A stretch of 54,664 nucleotides of DNA from SIG603 sp963621245. Its GTDB lineage: Bacteria; Bacillota; Clostridia; Oscillospirales; Acutalibacteraceae. Positions 1 to 8,233 of this stretch are shown one piece after another; position 1 is the stretch's first letter; each line of letters opens with the position of its first letter. Position numbers and translations under genes: made by a program. Location of the stretch: positions 1 through 54,664 of the forward strand of contig CAVFCW010000015.1 in NCBI GenBank assembly GCA_963621245.1, in the 5' to 3' direction. The notes below the pieces were generated by a model. That model was not told where the DNA came from, made no database searches, and saw nothing but the letters and a program-made list of their open reading frames with translations.

Positions 1-430
1 GTTTCGCTTTTTTCAAAAAGCGAACGGGTGTGGGCGGAGCCCACGAATAATTAATGATTAATAAATAATAATTAATAATGAACGGTAAAGAGGCACGAAG
101 TGCCGATTAAAAAGAGAGAGGCTGAAACAGTCAACAAAAAGTACGAAGTGCTTTTAGGGAGCGAAGCGACCGTAGTTGACTGCGAAAGCCGAATTATTTA
201 CACTGAACAAAATAAAGAAAACAAAATATTATACCCAACAAACAGAAAAGCGTTATGTTTTCAAACAAAGATAATTAAAAGCGGATAAAGCGGTTTAAAC
301 TTCATTATTTATTATTAAATATTAATTATACATTATTAATTAAAAAGGTAGACTTAAGCAGTCAACAAAAAGTACGGAGTACTTTTAGGGAGCGAAGCGA
401 CCGTAGTTGACTGCTGAAGCCGAGTTAATC
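1..430 (-). repeat. composite hairpin-rich intergenic repeat, copies A and D
   Basis: Read on the minus strand, this stretch contains the modules also found at 4351-4575 and 52440-52860. These are a leader module (about 205-300), a core palindrome with stem CAGTCAAC/GTTGACTG (128-182), a GGCAC-gaa-GTGCC hairpin (92-104) and a GTGGGC/GCCCAC plus CGCTTTTT/AAAAAGCG hairpin module (1-47). A second, solitary core lies at 359-413. Between modules the sequence is almost pure A/T. No protein gene is credible here. The left end of the element may continue outside the window. Confidence 0.8.
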
Positions 431-460
431 ACACAAGATAATATAAAGAACAGAAAACAA

Positions 461-500
461 AAAACCAAAAGGGCAATCATCCGATTGCCCTTTTGGTTTT
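461..500 (-). terminator. intrinsic terminator of the acidic repeat protein gene
   Basis: A near-perfect hairpin (AAAACCAAAAGGGCAAT paired with ATTGCCCTTTTGGTTTT) is followed on the minus strand by a T-rich run, just beyond the stop codon of the gene ending at 527. The A/T flanks would also let it work in the other direction. Confidence 0.85.
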
Positions 501-526
501 AACTTATCCGTACCAAATAAATTCAG

Positions 527-1453
527 TTATTTAACAACTTTTGAATAAGCGCCGTAAACGTTCTTTCCATCTACTGTCTTGTAAGCTCTTACCTTGTATG
601 TGTAATTGCCGCTTGCGCTTGTCGTGTTCTTGAATGTAAGCTTCTTTGTATCGTAAACCTTTGTTGTCTTCTTGCCGTTTTCATCAGTGTAGGTTCTGCA
701 AACCTTGTAACCGGTAGCGTCTTCAACCTTTTTCCAAGAAAGCTTAACTGTTTTCTTGTCGTTCTTTACAACTGCCTTTAAAGAAAGTATAACCACGCCG
801 AAGTCATCTTCGGAAGCTGTGCTCTCTGTGTAAACAGGTGTTTCGTTTGTTGCCTGAAGGCTTACATAAGAATAAGCAGGTACGCTTTCTACAGCTGTGC
901 TCTCAATTTCTTCAGCACTCTCTGTGTTTTCAGTGACTTCTGCTTTTTCAACAATTTCATCTGTTCCGTTAGAAGTTTCTTCATCCTCGGTCGTGAACGC
1001 GATTTCTGTATCCTCTGTTCCGTTCGAGGTTTCTTCGTCCTCTGTCGTGAACTCTATCTCCGTATCTTCTGTTCCGTTCGAGGTCTCTTCGTCCTCTGTC
1101 GTGAACTCGATTTCTGTATCTTCTGTTCCGTTCGAGGTCTCTTCGTCCTCTGTCGTGAACTCTATCTCTGTATCTTCTGTTCCGTTGGAAGACTCTTCGT
1201 CCTCTGTCGTGAACTCAATCTCTGTATCTTCTGTTCCGTTTGAAGACTCTTCGTCGTCAAATGTGAAATCTATGTCTAAATCTGTCGGGAGAGTGCTCTC
1301 GATTCCGTTTCCCTGCTCCTCGTCCTCATACTCAAAGCTGAAATCGAAAGAATCGCTGTTCTCTGTCTCCTCGGCATAAGCCGCAAAGGGTAAGGCGGAG
1401 GAAAGTATAGCCGCTGCGAATAAGACGCACAGAATTTTCTTCATAAACTTCAA
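527..1453 (-). CDS. secreted acidic tandem-repeat protein with C-terminal fibronectin-III-like domain
   Basis: The 308-residue product has a signal peptide (residues 1-27: basic start, hydrophobic core, AYA before the likely cleavage). About five and a half copies of an 18-residue acidic unit, DEE(S/T)SNGTEDTEIEFTTE, span roughly residues 67-165. A C-terminal region (about 222-308) has the pattern VKLSWKKVEDATGYKVCR of fibronectin type III or Ig-like surface domains. No LPXTG anchor or membrane tail is visible, so it is probably released or held non-covalently. The repeats are nearly identical at DNA level, so the copy number may vary between strains. The function is unknown. An AGGGGA-like ribosome site precedes the ATG. 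Confidence 0.85.
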   Translation of the reverse strand: MKFMKKILCVLFAAAILSSALPFAAYAEETENSDSFDFSFEYEDEEQGNGIESTLPTDLDIDFTFDDEESSNGTEDTEIEFTTEDEESSNGTEDTEIEFTTEDEETSNGTEDTEIEFTTEDEETSNGTEDTEIEFTTEDEETSNGTEDTEIAFTTEDEETSNGTDEIVEKAEVTENTESAEEIESTAVESVPAYSYVSLQATNETPVYTESTASEDDFGVVILSLKAVVKNDKKTVKLSWKKVEDATGYKVCRTYTDENGKKTTKVYDTKKLTFKNTTSASGNYTYKVRAYKTVDGKNVYGAYSKVVK

Positions 1454-1921
1454 TCCCCTTCCCCTAAATAAATTTTTAAACTTTTACACACACATTAAAT
1501 TCATACTTTTCTTTTAGCAATTACTATTATAAGGATTAATTGAAACATTTCAACGGCAAACCGCCAAACGGACGATTAGAACCGCCGAATAGACGACGAA
1601 CGGATTTATATATAATTTTTATTGATTATTTAGAAAATAACTTACGAAAAACCGCTTTATTATGCTAAAATCTTGAAGTTCAACCCCTGATTTCACTGTA
1701 CCAAAACACACATAATGTAAGCTTTCGCTTACATGCAAGTTGACAGATTTTGCCGCTTTTGGCGGTTAATTCAAGACAACCGATATATGAATACTTAATC
1801 TATGATTATTCAGAATTTGAGCAAAACAAAAGGACGGCAAAATTGTCGTCCCTCGATTTTTTATGAATTTGTTTTTGTTATATTTTTGTTTTTTGTGCAG
1901 ATGAAACAAAGAAGTATGAAT
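1454..1921. other. intergenic region with a palindrome, no gene seen
   Basis: This 468-base AT-rich stretch separates two minus-strand genes. It should hold the promoter of the acidic repeat protein. A perfect 8-bp hairpin, ATGTAAGC-tttc-GCTTACAT, lies at 1715-1734, and the terminator of the upstream permease is at 1832-1851. I see no convincing open reading frame. Confidence 0.6.
1832..1851 (-). terminator. terminator of the MFS permease gene
   Basis: On the minus strand GGACGaCAATTTTGcCGTCC forms a hairpin followed by TTTTGTTTTG, about 70 bases after the permease stop codon. Confidence 0.7.
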
Positions 1922-3079
1922 TTATCCTCGTTTTTGCTTCTTTGACTTCAAAACTGCGAATATCATAAGCAAAATTGGCAGTACAGAGATGCAAAGAGTA
2001 ATTCCCAGCATAAATTTGATGCCGTAGCTCTCTGCGATACTTCCGGCGAAAATGAGTGCCAGCGTGCCGGCAAGCGATGAATAAGTCGAGTCCACAAGGC
2101 CGTTAGCCGTAGTTTGATATTTGTAGTCGATATTTTTTATGACTATCTCCCTTGCCGCAGGAATGATAAGGCTGTAAGTTCCGTAAAGAAGGAATGTGGA
2201 CATAATTACCACAATGCTGTTTGTCGCAAGCAAATCGATTAAAAGTGCAAAGAAAACAAGCACCGCACCCAAGAGAAGTCTTATTCTAGGCTTTATAAAT
2301 GTGAGTTTCGATGAGAAGAAGAACATCAAAAACTGCGAGATACAGCCCACAAACGAGTCTATACCCTGAGTTGAAACGTCTCCGCCGACCGACTGCAAAA
2401 TCATAATTTTGAGGGTGTTTGCGGGGGATATGCTAAGTCCCACAAAGAAAGCAGTCGCAACGACGAGCGCGTAAATCGGAATTTTGAATATCGAAGAAAT
2501 ATCCTTGAGTGAAATTTTCTCACGGACAATTTCAGCATTTGGTGCGTCGGGAGTGGTAAGCGCAAGAATTACCGTTATAGTGAGAATTACGCCCGAGACT
2601 ATCGGCATAATTCCGTAGCCGAGGGCAGAAATCGCCTTGCCCATAATAAGGATACACACGGCATAACCCGCAGTTCCGAAAGAACGGGCACGGCTGTAAA
2701 GACCGACATCGAAATTAAGGCTTTTAAGCGTCCAGGTATCGAGAATCGAGCTCATCGGTGCCATAAGCAGACCGAGACCGAGGTAAAAAGCAAGGTAAAC
2801 CGCCATGGTGTTCGAAAAATACATTCCGAGAAGCATGATTTCGCCAGTAATCAAACCGATCAGAAACACTATCTTATTAGTTCGCATTTTGTCGGCAATA
2901 CTTCCCCACAAAAACTGACCTATGAAAGCAAATACATAGTAAAGTGCTACCATTATCGAACAGGCTGACTGGCTGTATCCTCTTGCAAGTCCGAATGTTA
3001 TCGCAAACGCCGCAAAGCTTGCCCAAATGCTCCAGTAAAACAGCTGGACAAATGTAAATTTCAGTACCTTTTTGTTCAC
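1922..3079 (-). CDS. major facilitator superfamily permease
   Basis: The 385-residue protein has about 12 hydrophobic segments. It carries the MFS loop pattern between helices 2 and 3 (GSIADKMRTNK, near residue 60) and a positively charged C-terminus (KSKKQKRG). The N-terminus (FVQLFYWSIWASFAAFA) resembles the LacY-like/nucleoside-symporter branch of MFS, which suggests sugar or nucleoside uptake by proton symport, but the substrate cannot be read from sequence. A GGAGG-type ribosome site precedes the start. A perfect palindrome (GTGATAA/TTATCAC) lies about 45 bases upstream and may be an operator. Confidence 0.8.
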   Translation of the reverse strand: MNKKVLKFTFVQLFYWSIWASFAAFAITFGLARGYSQSACSIMVALYYVFAFIGQFLWGSIADKMRTNKIVFLIGLITGEIMLLGMYFSNTMAVYLAFYLGLGLLMAPMSSILDTWTLKSLNFDVGLYSRARSFGTAGYAVCILIMGKAISALGYGIMPIVSGVILTITVILALTTPDAPNAEIVREKISLKDISSIFKIPIYALVVATAFFVGLSISPANTLKIMILQSVGGDVSTQGIDSFVGCISQFLMFFFSSKLTFIKPRIRLLLGAVLVFFALLIDLLATNSIVVIMSTFLLYGTYSLIIPAAREIVIKNIDYKYQTTANGLVDSTYSSLAGTLALIFAGSIAESYGIKFMLGITLCISVLPILLMIFAVLKSKKQKRG

Positions 3080-3121
3080 CTTAAAAATCCTCCGCCTTAC
3101 AATAAGAAATAAATTCTATCC

Positions 3122-3139
3122 GTGATAAAATCTTATCAC
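3122..3139. promoter_or_regulatory. 18-bp palindrome upstream of MFS permease (candidate operator)
   Basis: GTGATAA-AATC-TTATCAC is a perfect 7-bp inverted repeat with a 4-base centre, in the 5' region of the minus-strand permease. The same GTGATAAAATC half recurs at 3248-3258, across the -10 of the mntP promoter. Regulatory use is inferred. Confidence 0.4.
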
Positions 3140-3227
3140 TTTAAACAGATAATAACATCTATTTTGATACAGTGCAATATGGTAACAATATAGTAACAAA
3201 ACTTTTTTTGATTAAGAAAAATTACAG

Positions 3228-3257
3228 TTGACTAACCTTTGACCCTTGTGATAAAAT
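3228..3257 (+). promoter_or_regulatory. promoter of mntP riboswitch transcript
   Basis: TTGACT (3228-3233) and TAAAAT (3252-3257) are separated by 18 bases. Transcription would begin near 3264, at the 5' edge of the riboswitch. Confidence 0.55.
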
Positions 3258-3263
3258 CATCGT

Positions 3264-3385
3264 ACGCTCTTGAGGGAGTAGCATGCGGCAAAAGCCGTAG
3301 CAAGTCAACATACTGGGCAGAAAGCCCTGGCTTGTTTTAAAATGCGAGACTCATGGTTTTGGCAAACCGAAGTCTCACTTTATAT
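3264..3385 (+). promoter_or_regulatory. yybP-ykoY manganese riboswitch with terminator platform
   Basis: The two conserved loop signatures of the yybP-ykoY aptamer are present: GAGGGAGTAG (3272-3281) and GCGAGACTCAT (3344-3354). They are separated by a GC-rich hairpin region typical of the class. The second signature is also the 5' arm of a following hairpin (GAGACT ... AGTCTC, 3346-3376, then a T-rich stretch). Manganese binding should therefore hold the GAGAC strand in the aptamer and prevent termination. This class is known to switch on Mn(II) exporters, and the next gene is mntP. Confidence 0.88.
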
Positions 3386-3471
3386 TTTGAGTATCATCGG
3401 TGACGCCTTTAACGTTGCCGATTTTTTTGTTGTGTACGGCAAATTATTTCACTTATTCAGGAGGAAGACTT

Positions 3472-4059
3472 ATGGAATGGGGTCTTATGTTCTATGTAAA
3501 CAGTATTTTGCTCGGAGTGGGCCTAGCGATGGACGCATTCTCGGTATCCATGGCAAACGGACTTAACGAGCCGAAAATGAAGATAAAACGCATGAGCGGC
3601 ATTGCGGGCGTATATGCAGCTTTTCAGTTTCTCATGCCTATGCTCGGCTGGGTATGCGTTCACACGGTGGTTGAGTATTTCACGGCTTTTCAGAAATTCA
3701 TCCCGTGGATAGCACTTATTTTGCTTCTTTACATCGGCGGAAAAATGCTCATTGAGGGCATTAAAAACGACGTTGACACCGAGGAAGTAAAAACTCTCTC
3801 GTTTGCGGCACTTCTTGTTCAGGGCATTGCAACAAGTATAGACGCGCTCTCCGTCGGTTTCACAATATCCGATTACGGCACCCTCATGGCATTTGTAGCT
3901 TCGGTAATCATTGCCGTTGTCACATTTTTCATCTGCATGGGCGGCCTCAAAATCGGCAAGACTTTCGGCACCAAGCTTTCCAACAAAGCCGCAATTTTGG
4001 GCGGAGTAATCCTCATCGGCATAGGTCTTGAGATTTGGATTAAGGGCGTATTCTTCTGA
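3472..4059 (+). CDS. mntP: manganese efflux pump MntP
   Basis: The 195-residue product matches the MntP (YebN) family: six hydrophobic helices arranged as two similar halves, each with a conserved acidic motif (GLAMDAFSVSMANG near residue 16 and SIDALSVGF in the second half). The family exports Mn(II) across the cytoplasmic membrane. The start is the ATG at 3472, preceded by AGGAGG at the right distance; an in-frame upstream start at 3400 has no ribosome site. The manganese riboswitch upstream supports the assignment, and a strong hairpin terminator follows. Confidence 0.93.
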   Translation: MEWGLMFYVNSILLGVGLAMDAFSVSMANGLNEPKMKIKRMSGIAGVYAAFQFLMPMLGWVCVHTVVEYFTAFQKFIPWIALILLLYIGGKMLIEGIKNDVDTEEVKTLSFAALLVQGIATSIDALSVGFTISDYGTLMAFVASVIIAVVTFFICMGGLKIGKTFGTKLSNKAAILGGVILIGIGLEIWIKGVFF

Positions 4060-4136
4060 TTTGAAATGTCCTTTATTAAAGTTTAAACTGTCCTATTTGA
4101 TTTTATCTTCTTTATTTTTCTTAGTATAAATAGTTC

Positions 4137-4198
4137 GGCACAGTGAATGTCCGTCTTCAAACGCTTCGCGTTTTTGACGTATTCACTGTGCCTTTCTT
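4137..4198 (+). terminator. terminator of mntP, structured like the intergenic repeat hairpins
   Basis: A 12-bp stem, GGCACAGTGAAT/ATTCACTGTGCC, is followed by TTTCTTTTT. Its upstream flank (TTTCTTAGTATAAATA) resembles the flank of the repeat hairpins at 4256, 52562 and 54513. It may therefore be a diverged member of that family that serves as a terminator. Confidence 0.8.
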
Positions 4199-4255
4199 TT
4201 TATGTTTGGGTGGGTTATTGAATTTCCTGTTCTTATCTTTCTTAGTGTAAATAAT

Positions 4256-4298
4256 CAGACAAGGAAAATGCCCGGCTTCGCCGTATTTTCCTTGTCTG
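4256..4298 (+). repeat. long hairpin with conserved loop (repeat module 4)
   Basis: CAGACAAGGAAAAT pairs with ATTTTCCTTGTCTG around the loop GCCCGGCTTCGCCGT. The identical 15-base loop occurs at 52574-52588 and 54525-54539, there on a different stem. A T-rich stretch follows, so it could also terminate transcription. Confidence 0.8.
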
Positions 4299-4350
4299 AT
4301 TTTTCTATTTTGTTTGATTATTTGATTTCCTCTTCTTTATATTTTCCCGT

Positions 4351-4575
4351 GTGATTAAGTCGGCTTAAACAGCCAACTACGGTCGCTTTGCTCCCTAAAA
4401 GCACCGCGTGCTTTTGGTTGACTGCTTAAGCCTACCTTTTTATAAATCGGCACTTCGTGCCTCTTTTGCTTCACACAACATATAATAATTAATTATTCGT
4501 GGGCTCCGCCCACACCCGTTCGCTTTTTGTAAAAAGCGAAACCAAAAACTTTTATTTTAAAAGCTTTTGGTTTCG
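4351..4575 (+). repeat. composite hairpin-rich intergenic repeat, copy B
   Basis: The module order is GTGATTAAGTCGGCTT leader, core palindrome 4370-4424 (CAGCCAAC/GTTGACTG with inner AAAAGCAC/GTGCTTTT hairpin), GGCAC-ttc-GTGCC hairpin (4449-4461), A/T spacer, then the GTGGGC/GCCCAC and CGCTTTTT/AAAAAGCG hairpins ending near 4542. It lies in inverted orientation to copy A at 1-205, so the two bracket the first three genes. Confidence 0.8.
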
Positions 4576-4583
4576 TACGTTTT

Positions 4584-5084
4584 TTAATTATTAACTGCTT
4601 TTGTGATATCCGCCAATTCGAATTCAATCACGTTTTTTAAATCCTCCACGTTCATCTCTATCTGATAGCCGATTTTTCCCGCACTGAAATATATCGTATC
4701 GTACAGTATAGCTGTTTCGTCAAAGGTTGTTTTGAAAAACTTCTTCATTCCTATCGGCGAGCATCCTCCGTGCACGTATCCCGTCAGTGGCAAAAGCTCC
4801 TTTGCTTTTAGCATTGCCACCGCTTTTTCGCCCACGGACTGCGCTGCTTTCTTTAAGTCGAGCTCACATTCGACAGGTATCACGAACACGTAGTGTTCTC
4901 CCGATTTTGCCTCGGTCACAAGTGTTTTGAACACTCTGTCCGTTCCCTCGCCCATTACTCCTGCGACTTCTGTTCCAGAAACCGCGTCGGTATTTGCATA
5001 TGAATGAGGTGTGTACTTTACTCCTGCGGCGTCCAAAATCCGCATGACGTTCGTTTTTTCCGTATCTTCTTTTTTCTTTGCCAT
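4584..5084 (-). CDS. ybaK: YbaK-family Cys-tRNA(Pro) deacylase
   Basis: The 166-residue protein is a single YbaK/EbsC editing domain. It has the conserved lysine in DRVFKTLV (K53) and the GGCSPIG motif (residues 106-112). The family hydrolyses cysteine mischarged on tRNA(Pro) in the cytoplasm. The gene begins one base after the stop of the MATE pump gene, so the two are co-transcribed. Beyond a shared transcript no functional link is apparent. Confidence 0.9.
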   Translation of the reverse strand: MAKKKEDTEKTNVMRILDAAGVKYTPHSYANTDAVSGTEVAGVMGEGTDRVFKTLVTEAKSGEHYVFVIPVECELDLKKAAQSVGEKAVAMLKAKELLPLTGYVHGGCSPIGMKKFFKTTFDETAILYDTIYFSAGKIGYQIEMNVEDLKNVIEFELADITKAVNN

Positions 5085-5085
5085 T

Positions 5086-6441
5086 TTAGTTTTCCGGTGC
5101 GTTTATACGCTTTTCTTTCTTTGTAAGATAAACAAAGAATATCACAAAACCTATCGTTTGGCAAACGGAAGCGCACGGTGTTGCCAAAGAAATCAAGAAA
5201 ACCGATGTCGGAATCACTTTGCTCATGGCGTAAGCCACGGGAATTCTCACGCAGAATGCGCTCAGTATTCCCTGAAGCATGACGAATGTTGTTTTGCCGT
5301 AACCGTTCATATAACCGGAGAAGCAGAACATAAACGAAGTGAGTATCGTGTCAATCGCATAGCCCTTTAAGAACTCGCCTGCCGCAATACAAACGTCACT
5401 GTCGTTCGAGAACAGCGAAGCCATTGCCGCACCGTGAAACCAAGCGACATAAGCCATAATCACGCCGATGGCAAGGCTTGACAAAATCGCATACAGCAAA
5501 AATTTTCTTGCCCTGTACATTTTTCCCGCGCCGTAATTCTGTGAAACAACCGCGCTCATAGCCTGAGAGAATGCTGACGGCGAGAGCATGATTATCTGGC
5601 AGAGCTTTTCAGCTACTCCAACGCCGGCCGAGATGACAACTCCGAGGCCGTTTACTATTGTTGTAATTACGGTGAAAGAAAGTGAAACGAGCAGATCCTG
5701 TAAAGCAATCGGAAGTCCGATTTTCACAACGTCTTTAATCTCCGAGCCGTAATTTTGAATGCCTTTCATTTTGACCTTGAACGGCAAACCTATCTTCTTC
5801 AAAAGCAAAATTGAAATCAAAACGCTTATGCCCTGAGCGGCAACAGTTGCAATAGCTGCGCCGGCAGCTGCCATATGGAAAACTCCGACCAAGAGCAAAT
5901 CGCCGAATATATTTATCACGCATGCAATCGCAACGGTAATCATCGGCATTTTAGAATTTCCCATACCTCTCATAATACCCGAAAGGATATTGTAAGCCGT
6001 TATGAATATAAGTCCCGCACCGCAAATTCTCACGTAATACACACACTGGGTCATAGCCGCATCCGGCACTTGCATAAGCTTTGCTATACCGCCGGCAAAA
6101 ATAACCATAACCGCCGCAAGCACTATTCCGATAATGCCGAAAATCCAGATGCTTCCCTCAACGACTTTTCCGCACTCGTCGTGCCTGTTAAGTCCGATAT
6201 TTCTGCCCATGAGAACCGTCGTTCCCATTGAAAGACCCGTGATAATCGACTGAATGGTTTGCAGTATCATACTTCCGCTCGATACCGCCGAGACATCCGA
6301 AGCCGAGCCGAAACGCCCGACTATCATGAGGTCTGCCATTCCGTAACATGCCTGAAGCACAAGAGCCGCCAAAATCGGCAGGCAGAATGTTAGGAACGGC
6401 AGATAAATCTTTCCGCTTGTAAAATTCTGTTCTGTTTTCAT
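5086..6441 (-). CDS. MATE-family multidrug efflux transporter (MepA-like)
   Basis: The 451-residue protein has about 12 membrane segments arranged as two MatE halves. It shows the family signatures GRFGSASDVSAVS in the first helix region and AGVGVAEKLCQ in the second half. MATE proteins export cationic drugs or metabolites by Na+ or H+ antiport. The ATG has a strong AAGGAG site. The leader carries a structured element and a terminator that together resemble the guanidine-IV (mepA) riboswitch, which would make guanidinium or related cations the relevant signal. This is inferred. Confidence 0.88.
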   Translation of the reverse strand: MKTEQNFTSGKIYLPFLTFCLPILAALVLQACYGMADLMIVGRFGSASDVSAVSSGSMILQTIQSIITGLSMGTTVLMGRNIGLNRHDECGKVVEGSIWIFGIIGIVLAAVMVIFAGGIAKLMQVPDAAMTQCVYYVRICGAGLIFITAYNILSGIMRGMGNSKMPMITVAIACVINIFGDLLLVGVFHMAAAGAAIATVAAQGISVLISILLLKKIGLPFKVKMKGIQNYGSEIKDVVKIGLPIALQDLLVSLSFTVITTIVNGLGVVISAGVGVAEKLCQIIMLSPSAFSQAMSAVVSQNYGAGKMYRARKFLLYAILSSLAIGVIMAYVAWFHGAAMASLFSNDSDVCIAAGEFLKGYAIDTILTSFMFCFSGYMNGYGKTTFVMLQGILSAFCVRIPVAYAMSKVIPTSVFLISLATPCASVCQTIGFVIFFVYLTKKEKRINAPEN

Positions 6442-6464
6442 TTAGATCACTCCTTATTTTTTTG

Positions 6465-6545
6465 CAAAAAAAGGATAAGACCCCGACTTTCGCCGACATC
6501 TTATCCGGTACTTACGGTATTCCGTTTTATGCCCTCCGATGAACC
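6465..6545 (-). promoter_or_regulatory. probable guanidine-IV (mepA motif) riboswitch with overlapping terminator
   Basis: Read on the minus strand, the leader has a CGG ... CCG closing helix, GAGGGCATAAA, a small ACGG-AATA-CCGT hairpin, then AAGTACCGGAT. The GGAT at its end is also the start of an intrinsic terminator, GGATAAGA/TCTTATCC plus seven T (6465-6505). Folding of the upstream element would therefore block termination. The short two-helix layout in front of a MATE gene fits the mepA motif class known from Clostridia. I recognise it by architecture and have not aligned it to the covariance model. Confidence 0.6.
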
Positions 6546-6595
6546 AACAGAAGTTTAGCACAATTAAAATTTAAATGCAAGGGGTGTAAAAGCAA

Positions 6596-6621
6596 AAGTC
6601 CCGAACTTTTTTGTGCGGGAC
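6596..6621 (-). terminator. terminator of the three-repeat lipoprotein gene
   Basis: AGTCCCG pairs with CGGGACT, followed on the minus strand by TTTTGCTTTT, just past the stop at 6634. Confidence 0.8.
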
Positions 6622-6633
6622 TTAATTCTGTGT

Positions 6634-8145
6634 TTAATCTTTTACGGTGCTGTCACAATCGTATGTGTCGGACTGAGAATTTATCAAATATCCTTTTAAT
6701 TTATCAAGAGTTTCGTATCCCGGATAATAGTAGCCTGATTTTGTCGATAAACAGCCCTCGTTTTGTTTATTCGGATAAGAGCATTGGCTTACATCTATAT
6801 CCGCTGTTGTTCCATCGCCGTTTATAAGTATATCAGTGTAACGTACATACCAGTAATATGTGAATTCTCCGTCGGGATTCGATACCTTATTCTTAAAGAC
6901 GAGATACAACTTGTTGTGATTCTCTCCGTATGAGGGATAAGAGTAGAGATCCTTGTTTGAAAGGAGGTATGCTCCGACGTAATCACTGCTTATAAGCGAC
7001 TCCTTTTTACTTGAAACAAACTCTGCTGTTCTTATATCGTCGGCAGCATTTTTCATTATATTCATAGCTTCAGACGAAATCTCATCCACCTTTGTGGCAT
7101 AAGTCGAAAGCCCCTTGACGGTATAGGTCATGCTGACTTTTTCCGGTACTGCGCCAAAGTTTTCAAGGCAGTAGTCTATGACTCTTTCGTTGTTATCACT
7201 ATAGCTGTATCCGTATTGGTAATCGCTCACGACTATAGAAAGCTCGTCGCCGTTAGATAATGATGAATCCCAAATAGTACTTTCGCCGTCTTTCAAAACT
7301 GTGTAGTAAAGTCCATCCTTTTTGCTCTTAGCGCTCACTTTACCAGAACCGTTAATTCCCGAAACGCTTATTTCCATGAAATCATTGCTGAAAAGATCGA
7401 TTGTATCTGCATCTTTAAGTCCCGTGACCTCAAACTCCATAGAGGTTCTCGTCGGAACTTTATTGAATTTTTCGATGCAATAGTCGACTAAAGCATCGCC
7501 TGTAACTTCATCTAAAAGTCCTTCACCATCATAGTCATTGGCAACCGCCGTTATTGTTACCTTGTCACCGTTTTTTAGATTTTCGTCCTTATCTGTTTTA
7601 AAAACGATACCGTCTTCTACGTCAAAATAATAGACTTCGGCGTATTCACTATAATCAAAATTACCTTTAAATACACCGTATCCGTTATATCCGTTCACAG
7701 AAATGTCCATTTTTTCAAACGGATCAAATGCCTCGATTTCAGGTAAACCGCTCACTTCAACCTCAAATTCGTCTCCCGATTTATTTTTGAGCTCGATTCC
7801 GTGTTGCTCAAAAACATCCTCATCATAATCAAGAACCACGCTTACAGTGTCGCCGTTTTTGAGGTTTTTGTTCTCATCTTTTGCCTTGAGAGAAAAATGG
7901 CCCGCAAGATCGGCTCTTGCCGCAGTTTGGTCGTCCTTATCGCCCAAGAAGAAAATAATTCTCTCGAGAACGAGGTTGTTGTCCTCAAATTCAATTCTTC
8001 CGTAACCTTCCGCACCGCCGAAACTCACAGCGTCCTTCAGGTAAAAATTCAAATCGTCGGATTTTACCTTATTCGACGAAGAGCATGCCGAAAAGCTAAG
8101 CACCGCCGCAAGAATTACAGTCGTCAAAATTAAATGTCGTCTCAT
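6634..8145 (-). CDS. surface lipoprotein with three related domains, function unknown
   Basis: The 503-residue product starts with a lipoprotein signal (MRRHLILTT, hydrophobic core, FSAC near residue 21; the F at -3 is slightly atypical). Three related units of about 90-110 residues follow. Each has a G.NG.G element (ISVNGYNGYGVFKG, ISVSGINGSGKV and a weaker first copy), an LKNGD(K/T)V strand and a closing EVxGL strand. This looks like beta-rich repeats of the kind found in Clostridia envelope proteins. The last 130 residues form a separate region. I do not recognise a named family. The terminators of this gene and of lysC make it a separate unit. Confidence 0.75.
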   Translation of the reverse strand: MRRHLILTTVILAAVLSFSACSSSNKVKSDDLNFYLKDAVSFGGAEGYGRIEFEDNNLVLERIIFFLGDKDDQTAARADLAGHFSLKAKDENKNLKNGDTVSVVLDYDEDVFEQHGIELKNKSGDEFEVEVSGLPEIEAFDPFEKMDISVNGYNGYGVFKGNFDYSEYAEVYYFDVEDGIVFKTDKDENLKNGDKVTITAVANDYDGEGLLDEVTGDALVDYCIEKFNKVPTRTSMEFEVTGLKDADTIDLFSNDFMEISVSGINGSGKVSAKSKKDGLYYTVLKDGESTIWDSSLSNGDELSIVVSDYQYGYSYSDNNERVIDYCLENFGAVPEKVSMTYTVKGLSTYATKVDEISSEAMNIMKNAADDIRTAEFVSSKKESLISSDYVGAYLLSNKDLYSYPSYGENHNKLYLVFKNKVSNPDGEFTYYWYVRYTDILINGDGTTADIDVSQCSYPNKQNEGCLSTKSGYYYPGYETLDKLKGYLINSQSDTYDCDSTVKD

Positions 8146-8233
8146 TTTTGTTACACTCCGTTTTTTATCAAGAGATTAATATAGTATACAGTATGATTTA
8201 ATTGTATCGGGAAAAGTATTAAATTGCAATAGA

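Noticed and set aside
100..288. A 62-codon open frame within the left repeat
   Set aside because: It starts with GTG, has no ribosome site and is wholly made of repeat modules that recur without an open frame elsewhere.
958..1255. Regular 54-base direct repeats that could suggest a CRISPR array
   Set aside because: The units are contiguous, without unique spacers, and in frame within a clear secreted protein gene.
897..1379. A 160-codon Ser/Val-rich frame opposite the acidic repeat protein
   Set aside because: It is the antisense shadow of the coding repeats; it has no ribosome site or promoter.
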